64,000 bases of DNA from Phaeotremella fagi (taxonomy: Eukaryota > Basidiomycota > Tremellomycetes > Tremellales > Phaeotremellaceae): the NCBI GenBank assembly GCA_001599715.1, contig BCHU01000005.1, positions 620,001-684,000 on the forward strand, read 5' to 3'. The position numbers and the translations under genes are program-made. Positions 34,754 to 48,766 of the stretch are shown here, one piece after another. Under the pieces are notes generated by a model that saw only the letters and a program-made list of their open reading frames with translations, did no database searches and was not told the DNA's origin. Position 1 is the first letter of the stretch. Each line of letters starts with the position of its first letter.

Positions 34754-36952
34754 ATGCCTTACACAGTTGGTCCACTCTACCCTTGCAATCCAGCTACTGC
34801 TAGATCAGAATCGACTAAATTAGGTGTTGATCCTAAAGGTGAAAAGATAATCTATACCAATGGAAGAGCTGTTATCGTGAGTCACCATCGATGAATCTTG
34901 GGCATGCAACTAACGAACAGTAGATAAGAGATCTTAACGTAAGTCCTATTGCCTTTAATCCCTAACAAATTCCCCGTAGAACCCAGGTATCTCCCACGCT
35001 TACACCCAACACACCCAAAACACCACAGTAGCCAGATTCTCACCATCAGGTTATTACGCTGCTTCAGCCGATGTAGCTGGTAACGTTAGAATTTGGGATG
35101 TTACCCAAAAAGAAAATAATTTGAAATTAGCTATTAGACCTTTAGCTGGTAAGATCAATGATTTGGCTTGGGACGGTGAGAGTAAACGTATCATTGTTGG
35201 TGGTGAGGGTAAAGACAAGTAAGTTTAATTCTGGCGGTTGACTTGTATGTGAAGTAGGATTAACTGGTTGGATCGATTAGATTTGGAGCTGCTTTCTTTA
35301 TGGATTCTGGTTCTTCATGTGGTGAAATCGCTGGTCATGCCAAGGTAGGTTCTTACTGGTTGATACTCAAGCTAACATCATAGACCATCACAGCACTGTC
35401 AGTCAGACATCAAAGACCATTCAGAGCAGTCTCCGGATCTGACGATAACTCCATCGTCTTACATACAGGTGTTCCTTTCAAATATGATAAAGTGGGTACC
35501 CAGAATTACATACCAACACTGACGATTGTAGATGATATCCACCCATACTAGATTTATTAGAGATGTTGCTTTTTCACCTAATGGAGATTTATTCGCTTCC
35601 GTTGCGTCTGATGGGAAATTATTCTTCTACGATGGGAAGAGTGGGGAGGTTAAGGGTGAGACTGATAGAGGGTCAAGTAGTAGTTTGGTAAGTCAGCTTG
35701 AAAACGTAGATAAATTCAAAATCAGCTGATAATCTCATAGATGGCACTCTCTTGGTCACCGGATTCCAGTAAACTTGCAACAGCAGGTGCTGATGGAGTT
35801 GTAGCACTCTGGGATGCATCTACCCAAAAGACAATCCAGACCTACACCATTGGATCTGATCTTAACTCCCAACAAAACGGAGTAGTTTACGCCAACAACA
35901 ACACCGTTGTCTCGGTTTCACTTTCAGGAGCTCTAAACGTCTTCGACACCCGTGAATCGTCATCTTCAAAATGGAGATCGTTGTATGGACCAACAAAGGC
36001 TATCACTTCATCGTTCCTAGATGAAACCGAACATACTTTCTATACGGGTAGTTTCAATGGTGGTGTCAAGAGTTTCTCGATCGGTGCTGGTGAAACTGAT
36101 GAAGGGGTTTGTAAAGATTTATCAGATGGACATTCAGGTTTGATCGTTGGTTTCACTAAGAATTCTGATGGGTTGTATTCTGCTGGATGGGACGAGAAGG
36201 TTAAGAACATCAAAGGGAATGAATTCACGTAGGTGTCATTCTTTACAGCGGGTATACTAACAATGATAGATCTAAATCTTTATCTACCCAATCTCAACCT
36301 CTAGGTATAGCAGCAACAGAAACATCGATCTATATAGCAACTTCGACATCACTTGAGATCCATGAAAAAACTTCAGGAAAAACTATCCAGCATCCAGGCA
36401 AAACTTCAGCTGTCGCTGCAACGACCGTTAACGGTAACGATTTGATCGCGTATTCACCTGGAAACAAGAAAGTTGTTTTGGCGAGTGTGAACAACGGAGC
36501 CGTCAAGATCGAAGCTGAATTTGAAGATAACAAGAGTGAAGTTTTGGCATTAGCCTTCTCACCCAGCGGAGAACACCTAGCAGCAGGAGATGTAAGTCAC
36601 CCTATTCCCTCCATGAAACCAAGCTGAAAAAACATCACAAAAACAGTCTACAGGCCGTATAATCCTCATCAACACCACCAAAAAAGAAACCGAGATAACC
36701 TCGAAATGGACGTTCCACACCTCCCGAATATCATCTTTGTCGTTCTCGAAATCTGGGAAAAGATTAGTTTCGTCAGGGTTGGATGAGAATATCTATGTTT
36801 GGGAGGTAGAGAAACCTTTGAAAAACACTGTGATTAAGAATGGTCATCCGGGAGGTGTTAGTGGGGTTTCTTGGATGGGTGGGTCGGAGACGGGTTTGAT
36901 TAGTACGGGTGCGGATGGGTGTGTTAGGACTTGGACTGTTGATTTGGTTTAG
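34754..36952 (+). CDS. AIP1: Actin-interacting protein 1, WD40 double propeller
   Basis: Exons joined by short introns give about 610 residues made of repeated WD40 blades (RFSPSGYYAASADVAGNVRI, VAFSPNGDLFASVASDGKL, LSWSPDSSKLATAGADGVV, FSKSGKRLVSSGLDENIYVW). The N-terminus (GPLYPCNPATARSESTKLG, then IIYTNGRAVIIRDL) is specific for Aip1/WDR1 and separates it from other WD proteins. Aip1 works with cofilin to sever and disassemble actin filaments at cortical patches. ATG 34754 is the first in-frame Met. The stop lies 188 bp from the convergent SF3A3 gene. Confidence 0.93.
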
Positions 36953-37140
36953 GGTTGGGAGTGGGGGTTTTGGGGCTGGATTGGAATGTTGTAGATCGTC
37001 GTAGATGTTGGATTGTCCCGGAAATTGTGTCATAAAAATATGTTTATCAAGAATAACGAAATACCCAACCATCTCAAATAAGAATCTGCATCCAAGCCTA
37101 CCTACAATCCATCAAACCAAAAAAAACTCCAGGCGGGACC

Positions 37141-39074
37141 CTACAACAAACCCTGTCTCTTCAAATCCTCATAAGTCTTTTTATCATAAACGTTCCCTTC
37201 GTCATCCTCGAATTCCTCAGCTTTATCAATCAACGCCATCTCCTGTCTACCTTCATGTTTCAATTTCTCGGCCAAACTCAGTGCTTCACGTATAGACGTC
37301 ACGTCATGGAAATGTTTCGTGTTTGGTAATCCAAGAGCTCTCATTCCAAACGCATGTCTTGATTCTTGGAAATGTCTATCGAAAGCTTTTCTTTGGGGTT
37401 GTCAGTAGTAGTCTTGGCAACGGGGGTTGAAGTTGGACTTGACTTACCGTCCCATGTAAACGAAATCACTACAGATTTCACATCTGAATTCTACACCTAA
37501 ACCATGTAATTTGAATAACCAATAAGGGATCGGTTTCCCATCCCAACCTAAAGGCAATTTCAACGGGTTATAGATTTTACCATCTTCATCGTCCTCATCC
37601 TCCTCCTCGATCCCCGTACCAACATTAACTTCAACAGGTGGAGGTGCGTCATCTTGTTCTTCCAATTCCGCCTCTCTCTCTCGTGAGGTCAACGCCATAC
37701 GTCTTTCCACTTCGTTTCTTGAATCTGAGATTAATTGGGGGATCGGAGGGAACGTCAAGAGTTTCGATATCAGATAGGTTAATAATGCCGATTGACGATT
37801 TTTGTCTTTTGACGTGGACGATGATGATGATGATTGGGTGGGGGCGGTTGAGGTTGACGTAGTTGGGTTCTCAGATTGTTGACCTGCTTTTTCCTTTTTC
37901 TTATGTTTCTCAGATTTCAAATGGGCGTCATAGACTGTTTGCTTTGAATAACTCTTTTGACCTAAAAACCTTGTATCAGAAAAAGTTTAGACAAAATAGA
38001 GATGCGAACTCACAATAAGGACACCAGATACCTTCAGCTGACGGTGCACTAGATTTCGAGCTTGATTCTGCCTCCCAACCAGATATTTGACCCGCTTCCC
38101 AAGCTGAATCGAAATTACTAGATTCATCTTTGATTTTAGCTTGGACGTTGATCAGAGGTAATGCACGTTCAAAGAACGATACCAAGTAGTTGTAGAGTGA
38201 TTGAACGTATCTGATATTTAGTTAGCTTTATCGAGAATTTAGACGACGAAGCTAGCTCACTGTAAATAAGCTGGATCAGATTTCTCCTTTAAATTCAATG
38301 TTCTTTCGACTTTTCCTTGTTTCAACATGTCCAAATAAGCCAAGTAGGATAATCTATACGTCAGCGTGATATAAGACGAAAACTTACCGATTAGCACCTC
38401 GAAGATTGAGATACATTGTGTGCGCTAAATACAAATCCAAATATTTTCCATAACCCTCTTCACCGGAGAACACAGAGTCGAGAGCTAATCCGATCAGTAC
38501 CTACATCCAAAGAAATATCATAGACATACGATCAATAATAATAGGTTCGCTCTCTTCATCATTCTGAATAATCTGTAAACCATCACTTCTAACCAATTCA
38601 TCGATTTCATGTAAGAACTGTCTGGCGTTGATACCTTGATGTTTACGATGAAATGTTTTGACTTGTTCGAATCTTTTATAGAATTCAATTAAATCGTCTT
38701 CACCTTGAGGTGGAGCTGATAAAAGATCGATTTCTTTTGGTCGAAGACTGTTACGTCGATATGTTAGCCAAGAATCAAATGGATGTCCTTCATGAAGAAA
38801 ATCCCGACTCACCCTGGTACATCTTCATATTGTTCAACTAGATTCTTTCTTAGTTGAACTATTCTATCTAAGATCTCTGCTGCCTTTCGATCTCTACGTG
38901 CAATGTTTCTTTGCTATATGAGAGTTGAATAAGTTAATTTCTGTCAATCAAAGTTTAAAGATGTAAACTGAAACTTACCACTGTAGGATTTTGCATTAAA
39001 ACCTCAGCTAAAGCTTGTTGATACCTATCTAATTCTTCATGGACTGCTCTTTGGGTTTCTATTATTGAGTCCAT
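37141..39074 (-). CDS. PRP9: Splicing factor 3a subunit 3 (Prp9/SF3A3)
   Basis: The spliced protein starts [20 protein letters not shown] and includes the SF3a60 N-terminal helices ([35 protein letters not shown]), the [12 protein letters not shown] and [15 protein letters not shown] blocks, and a C-terminal U1-type zinc finger ([20 protein letters not shown], then [10 protein letters not shown]). It is part of SF3a in the U2 snRNP, needed for branch-site recognition. About 520 residues fits the family. An acidic and Ser-rich insert lies near 37600-37880. The ATG is at the complement of 39072-39074, 216 bp from the divergent eIF4A-III start. Confidence 0.93.
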
Positions 39075-39290
39075 GTTGGTTTGAAATTAACGTTGTTGTT
39101 ATTGGTGAAGAATGAAGAATGAAATCTATAGTTAACTGTAGATCGTAAAGTCGAAGCACTTACAAGCAATTCGTAGTGCCACACCGGTGATACACGGCAT
39201 TTCAATGTTGTCTTCCTACTTACTACTCTGCTTCTTAACTCTTTCTTTTACCAGTGTAAAACATATAAGTTGATATATCATTCATTCAAA

Positions 39291-40924
39291 ATGGCTGTAA
39301 GTTGTGAATAGAGTCTTGGACTAGAATCAGCTTACTGACATTTCCACAGCTTAACCCGTCAGTCTTCGTCGTAGCAGCAAATCCTGTACACCTACTAATA
39401 ACTCACAGTGGAGATGACAAAATCGTGTTCGAATCAAGTGAAGCCGTTTCAGTGGTACGTATCCAATCACTCAATCAATCTTGGAAAAGAGATTACTATC
39501 GAGAGGGGTAGAGGTGCTAATTTGAATTGGCACTTTTGCCTCTCTCGAAATTTAGGCTCCAACTTGTGAGTGCAAAACATTCACAGATTTTTGATGTTCA
39601 TTCTAATAACTTTATTAGTCGAAGCACTCAATTTAAAAGAGGATCTACTACGTGGTATCTATGCTTACAGTGAGTTATATGGTTATGGGTAGTATTGACT
39701 TTTGAAGATTTTGAAAAACCCTCGGCTATTCAACAAAGAGCTATTATCCCTATTATGCGTGGACGTGATGTTATCGCTCAAGCTCAATCTGGTACTGGTA
39801 AAACTGCAACATTCTCAATCTCAATGTTACAATCCATCGATTCCAACATTCGTGAGACTCAAGCACTAGTTCTTTCACCCACACGTGAATTAGCTATTCA
39901 AATCCAAACTGTAGTACTCGCTTTGGGGGATTACATGAACGTATCATGTCACGCTTGTATCGGTGGTACGAGTGTAGGTGAAGATATCAGAAAACTTGAA
40001 GCAGGTCAACAAATCGTTTCAGGAACACCTGGTAGAGTTTTCGATATGATCAGAAGAAGAAATTTAAGGACTAAAGATATCAAAATGTTGATTCTTGATG
40101 AATCCGATGAGTTGCTCAACAAAGGTTTCAAAGATCAGATCTACGATATTTATAGATACCTACCACCAGCTACTCAAGTCGTTGTCGTCTCTGCTACTCT
40201 TCCCCATGATGTTTTGGAGATGACGACAAAATTCATGACGGATCCTATCAGAATTTTGGTTAAACGTGATGAATTGACTTTGGAGGGTATCAAACAATTC
40301 TTCGTAGCTGTCGAGAAGGAAGATTGGAAATTCGACACTCTATGTGATCTATACGATACGTGAGTTTGGAATGAATCTATCGACCGTGATCATCCACTGA
40401 CAACCCCTCAGTCTTACCATCACCCAAGCCGTCATTTTCTGTAACACCAGAAGAAAGGTTGATTGGTTAACCGAAAAAATGAGAGAAGCCAATTTCACAG
40501 TTAGCAGTATGCACGGTGAAATGGTTCAAAAGGAACGTGATGCCATCATGGCTGAATTCAGAGGTGGTTCCAGTCGTGTTCTGATCACTACAGACGTTTG
40601 GGCTAGAGGTATCGATGTTCAACAAGTTTCTTTGGTTATCAATTACGATTTACCTTCTTCAAGAGAAAACTACTTGCACAGAATTGGTAGATCTGGTAGA
40701 TTCGGTCGTAAAGGTGGTAAGTCGGGTGGTTTGAGATGATTACATAGAAACTGAGTGTGATTTTTTTTAGTTGCAATCAACTTCGTTACCGTTGAGGATG
40801 TTCGAATTCTTAGAGGTGGGTCAAAGTGTTCTACAACGGACATGTACTAATTTCTTACGCAGATATCGAACAATACTACTCTACGCAAATTGATGAAATG
40901 CCAAACACGATTGATTTCGCTTGA
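39291..40924 (+). CDS. FAL1: DEAD-box RNA helicase eIF4A-III / FAL1
   Basis: All helicase motifs are present in order: Q motif [28 protein letters not shown], the box itself as DESD, SAT, VIFCNT, ARGID and HRIGRSGR. The segments [20 protein letters not shown] and [13 protein letters not shown] mark eIF4A-III rather than eIF4A. It is the RNA-clamping core of the exon junction complex and, as Fal1, acts in 18S rRNA maturation. Box residue 3 is Ser not Ala. The start is ATG 39291. The second intron (39359-39409) is 51 nt with a perfect branch site; removing it gives [16 protein letters not shown] as in other members. If retained it would add 17 residues without a stop. Confidence 0.95.
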
Positions 40925-41504
40925 ACAGTGGTAGTGATGTGTGATGTAGATGAAATCGAAACTGGAAATTGATACTTTTTTGTAAAAGGTTGATGCAACT
41001 ATATATTCTACGTCGATCAGTTATTTGTATCTTCGAAGCGAACACGGAATGTGCTGTTCATTTGCCTTTGCCTGTTGAACAGCCAATCTCCTCCATTATG
41101 TCAATCGCCTCAATACTCATCTGATCCCATGCTTTTGTGCTTACTCAAACAGCAAGTCTAAGTTATCAGTAGCCTTTGGGATCATTGTTGTAACTCTAAC
41201 TTTGGGTCTATGTCAAATGGATCTCGATAGCATTGTGGTCTGGTAACGAGGGTGGATGAACGATGATGGAAATTCATGATTTCCCACCTAAATTCTTTGC
41301 TGTCATACCACTGTGAACCGGTACATCGAGTACAGTAACTGCATAAACATATCTCTGAACTTGGTAGAAAGAAACTATATACTTATATAAATAGCTACAC
41401 CGTTCCCAATGCTCGTTCCTCTTTCCCAACCAAACACCTAAACCTGAAAAACTAAAACGATTCAAACACCAAATAAAAACAAAACCACCCTAGGGTACAC
41501 ACAC
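40925..41504. other. Intergenic between convergent genes
   Basis: About 580 bp holding the 3' ends of FAL1 and the Dal5-like gene; GTACAGTA occurs at 41330-41337. No gene seen. Confidence 0.5.
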
Positions 41505-43461
41505 CTAATAAGAATATCTGAATTCGAGATTTTGAAGATCAGTCATATCCTCGAAAGCATGAGCGTGAACGTTCTCAGCACCCTCTCTAGCTAATTGGGC
41601 ATCACGTTTATCGTTACGTGATTTACAGATGTATCTGATAGCCAAGAGATTGAAGATGAAAACCCCGTAAATTCCGATATGGATGTAAAGACTGTTGTTG
41701 TAACGAGGTGCCCATGCAGATTGGAAGATCTGAGGTCCGATTGCGTTACCACCAGCCCAACCGATAACTAAATTAACATACACATTTCATCAGTAAGAAA
41801 GCAAAAAGTTTAGAGGGGGAGAGGGGACTTACAGAACATTGCGTAAACGATTGATTTTTTGGTTTGACCAGCTACGTTTCTTGAGAGCATGGCGTGCATT
41901 GATGGATTTAGGGATTGGAAACATTGCATAAAGTAGAATGCTACTAGGAGACCACCTCTTGTTTCGGTACTTGGAGCGACGGTGAGGAGCACGATACTAC
42001 CTGCGATGTTGACAAGTGTGTAACCGATCATGCAAAGGATAGTTTGACGAGTTTTAGTACCGAGATATCTAAGATTCGATATATCAGTATAATGTTTCTG
42101 AAACGTTGTTCAACGTGGGGGACATACCCGATAAGAACGTATAGTATAACCTGGAAAACAGCTAGTGGTAAACCAAGAAGTAAAGCTACAGAGGTACTGA
42201 AACCGAAAGCTTGATTGATGAGAAGTGAATTGAAAGTGTTGAGACCACCGACGACGAGTGAAACGAAGAAAATCATGAAGAACAACAACCAAGGTAAAGG
42301 GTCTTTGAAAGCTTCCCAAGCTTGTTCACTTCTCCAAACTTTCTGTTTGATACCTTGATCATTGACTCGAACTCTTTCGACGACTTTGATCTTCTCTTCC
42401 TCGGAGAGCCAACGGGCTTTGATTGGTGAATCGGGTAGGAAGACTAGTACGATGGCTAAATGGGTGTAAGTAGGGTTGAAGGATGGTAGAGAAAATTTGA
42501 TGGTGGACTTACCAGAAGCTATGAATGAGAGCATCGCTATAGTCAACGTATTCCATTGCCAGGTGTATAACCCGTTAGTCCTGATTCCTGCGGATCCGTT
42601 GAGTTGATAGAATGCGTACGCCAAGAGGTTACCGACAAAACCAGCGATCGCGAACATACTTTGCCAGATGGTGATGATCAATGATTGTTCGTATGCGGTG
42701 AACCATTGGACGGTAACTGATGATGATTTAGTTTGATTCTGTGAAGACACTGAGGGGTACTCACTGGTAATTAAACATGGACTGAAGGAAGATTCGAAGA
42801 ATCCTAGGAGAACACGGAGAGCGAATACTGGTGCGACGGAGAGTGAGAAGGTGATACCGAGCAATATCTATGAATTCCCCAGCTTAGCAAAAGACACCAT
42901 CTGAGAATGGTGTTGAAAACACTCACAATGGACCAAACAACCATGGAAATACCAAGTACCTTCGCGACGGGTAATCGACGAACGAATTGATTGACCTTGA
43001 GACGTACTTTATCAGGACTCTTGTCATACGGTCCAGGAATAATTATGTACTCACAAGTGGTTCACCGACGATGATACCGATCCAAAGGAAGGTTGAAGTC
43101 AAGGCGTAATCTTGACCAACAGCTCCGACGTTCGCTTGCCAGCCCATAATGGATGCAGATCCTAGAGTACCCTTATCGAGTGATTGGGTGATATATGCCA
43201 CACACATGACGGGAAGCAGACTAGAAACATTTGTTAGTCAGTTTGTACCACAATAAGTAGGCCCAAGAAGTGTAAAAAATCAACTCACTGCTTGAAAATC
43301 TTTCTTCTTATTCTCTTATTCTCTTCTTCAGAGATTACGACCGTTGGATCGACATATTCTGCAGCCTCTGTATCCGCCACATAACCAGTGTTGAATTTGG
43401 AGATATCTTCATGATGACCAACTTCGATATCTTTTTTATCAGCGTCATGAACATCAGACAT
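41505..43461 (-). CDS. MFS anion:cation symporter, allantoate permease (Dal5)-like
   Basis: The spliced protein starts MSDVHDADKKDIEVG with an acidic cytosolic N-terminus, then EEENKRIRRKIFKQ leading into the first membrane segment (LLPVMCVAYITQSLDKGTLG). Family marks follow: LLGFFESSFSPCLI, TVQWFTAYEQ, then the loop ARWLSEEEKIKVVERVRVN followed by KVWRSEQAWEAFKDPLPWL. It has about twelve TM segments and 500 residues. Relatives import carboxylates such as allantoate, nicotinate or pantothenate by proton symport at the plasma membrane; the substrate is not decidable here. TAG is at 41505-41507. Confidence 0.85.
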
Positions 43462-44095
43462 GATGAATTCGATAACAAAAAATTTCAATAAACAGTCGTC
43501 TAGTATGCTCGAGTTGAGGGTTGTTTTACTGTGTGTGAGAAAACGGATCAACACTTAGTTTAGTACTTAGAACCCAAAGTATGAGATTCTGACCCCCACT
43601 TTTATATATTGTGGAGGATGAAGGGGCACAGCGGGGAACGAATGCACATGAACCACATTAATCCAGCGGTCCGTGGATATAAGGATGTAGGAAACCGGGG
43701 CGGTTGAGTTGATTGACTACATAACCTCAGACTTTACGCTGTTTGGGTCGTTTAATCACATGTTGTCTCGTTGGCTTGGCTGAACTGATGACTACTATTT
43801 TTGTGGTTGGCCTTTAGCCGAAGAAACCGGTGTTTGTGGAGAAGGTCACACTTGAGTGTTTAGGATGTACTTATGGAAAGACACAATATTATCGCAGCAG
43901 GTTGGTGGTTGTCGGTGAACCGGTTGAGTTACCGTATATCCTACGGACCATGCGATCGCACAATAACGTTAATCAAAAGAAGATATCACGGAGGAAACAG
44001 ATTGGATCTCGTTACTAATTAGCTACCACCAACAAGACATCAACATTGAAAACTACGGTTAGACAAATCGAGTATAACTTCACAACACGGTCGTA
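43462..44095. other. Intergenic upstream of the Dal5-like gene
   Basis: About 630 bp, with a TATA-like TTTATATATT near 43600 on the plus strand. A 62-codon open frame on the plus strand has no family features. Confidence 0.5.
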
Positions 44096-44786
44096 CTACA
44101 TTAACCCTTTGAACAACAATCTAGGTCCAACCTGTTCATTCATCTCGTTCTCAGATAAAACCACACGATTGCGGGAAGGTGTGGGATGTGATCTATCAGC
44201 GAAAACTTCACCAACTTGAGTGTCCTCTTCTGCATATCCGTCAGCTGAGAGGTAGGTGGTATGTGAGCCTTCAGTTCTCAAAGTTTCGGGTTGACCTAGA
44301 TCGAAGTATTTCAAGGTTTTGTTGATCTTCAAGGTAAACAGTATGTCAATCAGTTATTCATTTATTTGTTGATATCGAAGGATTATATGACTTACAGCAT
44401 TCGAAAATGATTCAACTGAAAGTTGAGGTCCAACTTGAAGATTACCACTTTCGATGGTCTTGACTCGTTGACGAAGATGGTTGACCAGATGGTTCTGATA
44501 AAATCAATCAACAATCGATATCATTCAACATTTCACATTTTACAGAAAGTCACCTTACCCTTCTGTAAAGGAGTTTATAAACGTCCTTGACACGATCAGG
44601 AAGATAGAAGGTTGACGTGAACTTGATTCCGTTAGTCGAACATTCAGCATGTCTTCGTAGGTGAAGATCGGCTTCGATGGTAACCATGAAAACGTTTTTG
44701 TTGGGTAAAGAAGGATCTTTCCAATATAGATCCCATGAGATTTGGCGACGGGACATGTTGAGTCCTTCTGGTGTGGAGTTGGTCAT
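44096..44786 (-). CDS. Orphan protein of about 184 residues
   Basis: Three exons join in frame: the first ends YKLLYRR with a GTAAGG donor, the second runs NHLVNHLRQRVKTIESGNL to FSNA, and the third begins INKTLKYFDLG and ends RLLFKGLM. Two good splice pairs and unbroken frames support a real gene. The first exon is rich in Trp and charged residues (SWDLYWKDPSLPNKNVFMV). The middle is helical and basic. No signal peptide, membrane segment or known motif is seen. I do not recognise the family. Confidence 0.55.
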
Positions 44787-46023
44787 CTTGGTAAGGTTCT
44801 ATATGATAGGTAATTGAAAGGAAGAAAGTAAACAAGAAGAGAGACAGGATGTTTGTTGTTTACTTATAACCCCTCTTGAGTAGAAAGTCATTCAACCCGT
44901 AAACAGTACTGTACTTTGAAACAGCAAACAAACCCTTTCTTCGCCACACCACAAGAGATATTGGAGAAAAGTCAACTTCCATGAATTATTGTCGTTATAA
45001 CCATATCAGAAATCAATTGCAAGAATGGGACTCTGATTTCGATACTGGTACAATCTGGATTGTGACAATAACCCTCAAAGGACCGTTGAAGGTCGAATGA
45101 AAAGAGGCAAGCGCAGATCTGCTAGGTGACAGTGAAGATATGACGGATAAATCATTGAGAAATATCCGGACTTAATGAATTTCTTACTCAGTAGAAGTAG
45201 CACATGTTGTGTAATGCAGTCCAGGATCCACAGACATAACCATAACTAGGCAAACTCGGAGATTGCTGATTTACCAAGTTGAAAGAGCAGTATTAAGTGA
45301 GCTCCCGATTTGATTTGGATGGGAACTCGGTCAATTTTTCCGTATCCCTGCGCATGCAGTTGCGATTTCTGGTTGGTCTGGATTGCACCGTATCAGATAA
45401 GATCGAACAACCTATAACCTATATTTCGGGCGACTCAACCAAGCGTCAACCTCAACACAAGGTGAGCTTTGGTCGAGTGAGCACTATTTAGGCCGATATA
45501 AAGAGGTGGATCAAATAGAGGGTAAACAGGAACTGTAGTTACGTAAGAGATATCTTAGCTTGATTGCCCTGACAGCCCTGAGCATGACCCTTGACGTCCC
45601 TTGATGAACCACTAAATCTTATTGGCTTATCAAAAATCAACCAATCAAATTAAGATTTCTTATCTCTACCATTCGTTTTCTTTTTTTCTTCCAACTCGAA
45701 ATTGTATCGGGATTTGATGCGTTTTAAGTAAGAAGCAACGCAGCGAGAGAGAGCTCTAAGCTTGCAGCTACAGTAGATGCGCTTTTCGGTACTCGGCCCC
45801 GATCTACCATAGACGTCTAGATGCATCTCTAATCTCTCCCCCCCATTCCCCATTGATAGCCTTTCCACAGCGTTGCGGCCCGAATAAGAACTGAATCTGC
45901 GGAAGAAAAACTCACTCAAGACTAAACTAGTTTTTTTTTTCTCCACTCCATCTTTCTTCATCATCTACTTTCTACTTTCTCACATCTTTAACAAAAAAAG
46001 AAATAACAAAACAAAACATCACC
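44787..46023. other. Long upstream region of glutamate dehydrogenase
   Basis: About 1.2 kb without a convincing gene. It contains a 10-bp palindrome ACAGTACTGT at 44903-44912, three GATA-type sites (see separate entry), and a pyrimidine-rich then A-rich leader just before the ATG. Two open frames here look spurious. Confidence 0.5.
45395..45665. promoter_or_regulatory. GATA-factor sites upstream of GDH1
   Basis: AGATAA at 45395-45400 (+), TGATAA on the minus strand at 45627-45632, and AGATAA on the minus strand at 45660-45665. GATA factors control nitrogen genes in fungi, so nitrogen regulation of GDH1 is plausible. Sites this short also occur by chance. Confidence 0.35.
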
Positions 46024-47875
<1,852 letters not shown>

Positions 47876-48766
47876 ACGACTCCCAACCCAACATACGACA
47901 ACTAAGTAGTTGGAGAGCAAGGGTTTAATTAGGGTTTAGAGGTAACTGCTGTAAATAGAGAATTGAATTAGAAATGATATCTCTGTACGGTTGAACGAAT
48001 GAAATGTAGTTTTAATTTTTCAAATAATCATTCCTTTTCTTTTCTTTGAGTTTTGGTCAGTTAGATGTAGATGCGATAAGTTTTATACAGATGCATTGGA
48101 TCAAGTTTTACAGTGAACACCCCCAATTGTCGTGAAATTATCACCTCGTTCCGTCTTCTGTCAGTGGGGAACTGATGATCTATAGGTTGGAGTATTTAAA
48201 TTGCATGCGTTGATAGTACATTATATATAAACATTTTTCAGTTTTGGAAAATAAGAAAATAAAAAAAAAGAAAACTTATAAAAAGAGGTGGTAGAAAAGG
48301 AAGAAAATAATAAATCGAGTGACTTCCCCTTCCCCTTCCACACGTCTACTCGTCCCGTTCCAATCATTGACTATTTAAACCCAAAAGGAATTTCATATTC
48401 ATTCCATTCCATTCCAACGACCCTCGTCCACCCATACTTTGTTTATAGTAATCATCCAACGGACCTGACCTCCCTCTTTATTCATATTCCTACAACAAAA
48501 AAACAAGTCTTTATGGTGTGATGAAATCGTCGTACATGCTTTGGTTTGGGTATAAATGATTTAATTGATAATGATGTTTTTTTATATATTTGATTTGGTT
48601 TGGTTTTTATAAATTGATAAAAATAAGTCGGACGAGGGAATACGTAGGTTTGAATTGAAAATTGATGTTTATTTTTTTTCTTCCTTTCATGAAAAAAACG
48701 ACTTATAAAGTTTTGTATGATTGGGTCTCGGGTGGGTGTTCGTCGGATTGAGAGAGAGAGTTGAAT
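47876..48766. other. Intergenic, convergent 3' ends of GDH1 and endosulfine
   Basis: About 890 bp, AT-rich with poly-A and poly-T tracts. No gene recognised. Confidence 0.5.

Noticed and set aside
43830..44018. 62-codon plus-strand frame
   Set aside because: No family features; intergenic.
45650..45964. 104-codon minus-strand open frame upstream of GDH1
   Set aside because: Composition follows the pyrimidine-rich leader of GDH1 on the other strand (Lys/Arg/Glu runs), with no motif.
48288..48521. 77-codon plus-strand frame
   Set aside because: AT-rich 3' region between convergent genes; low-complexity product.
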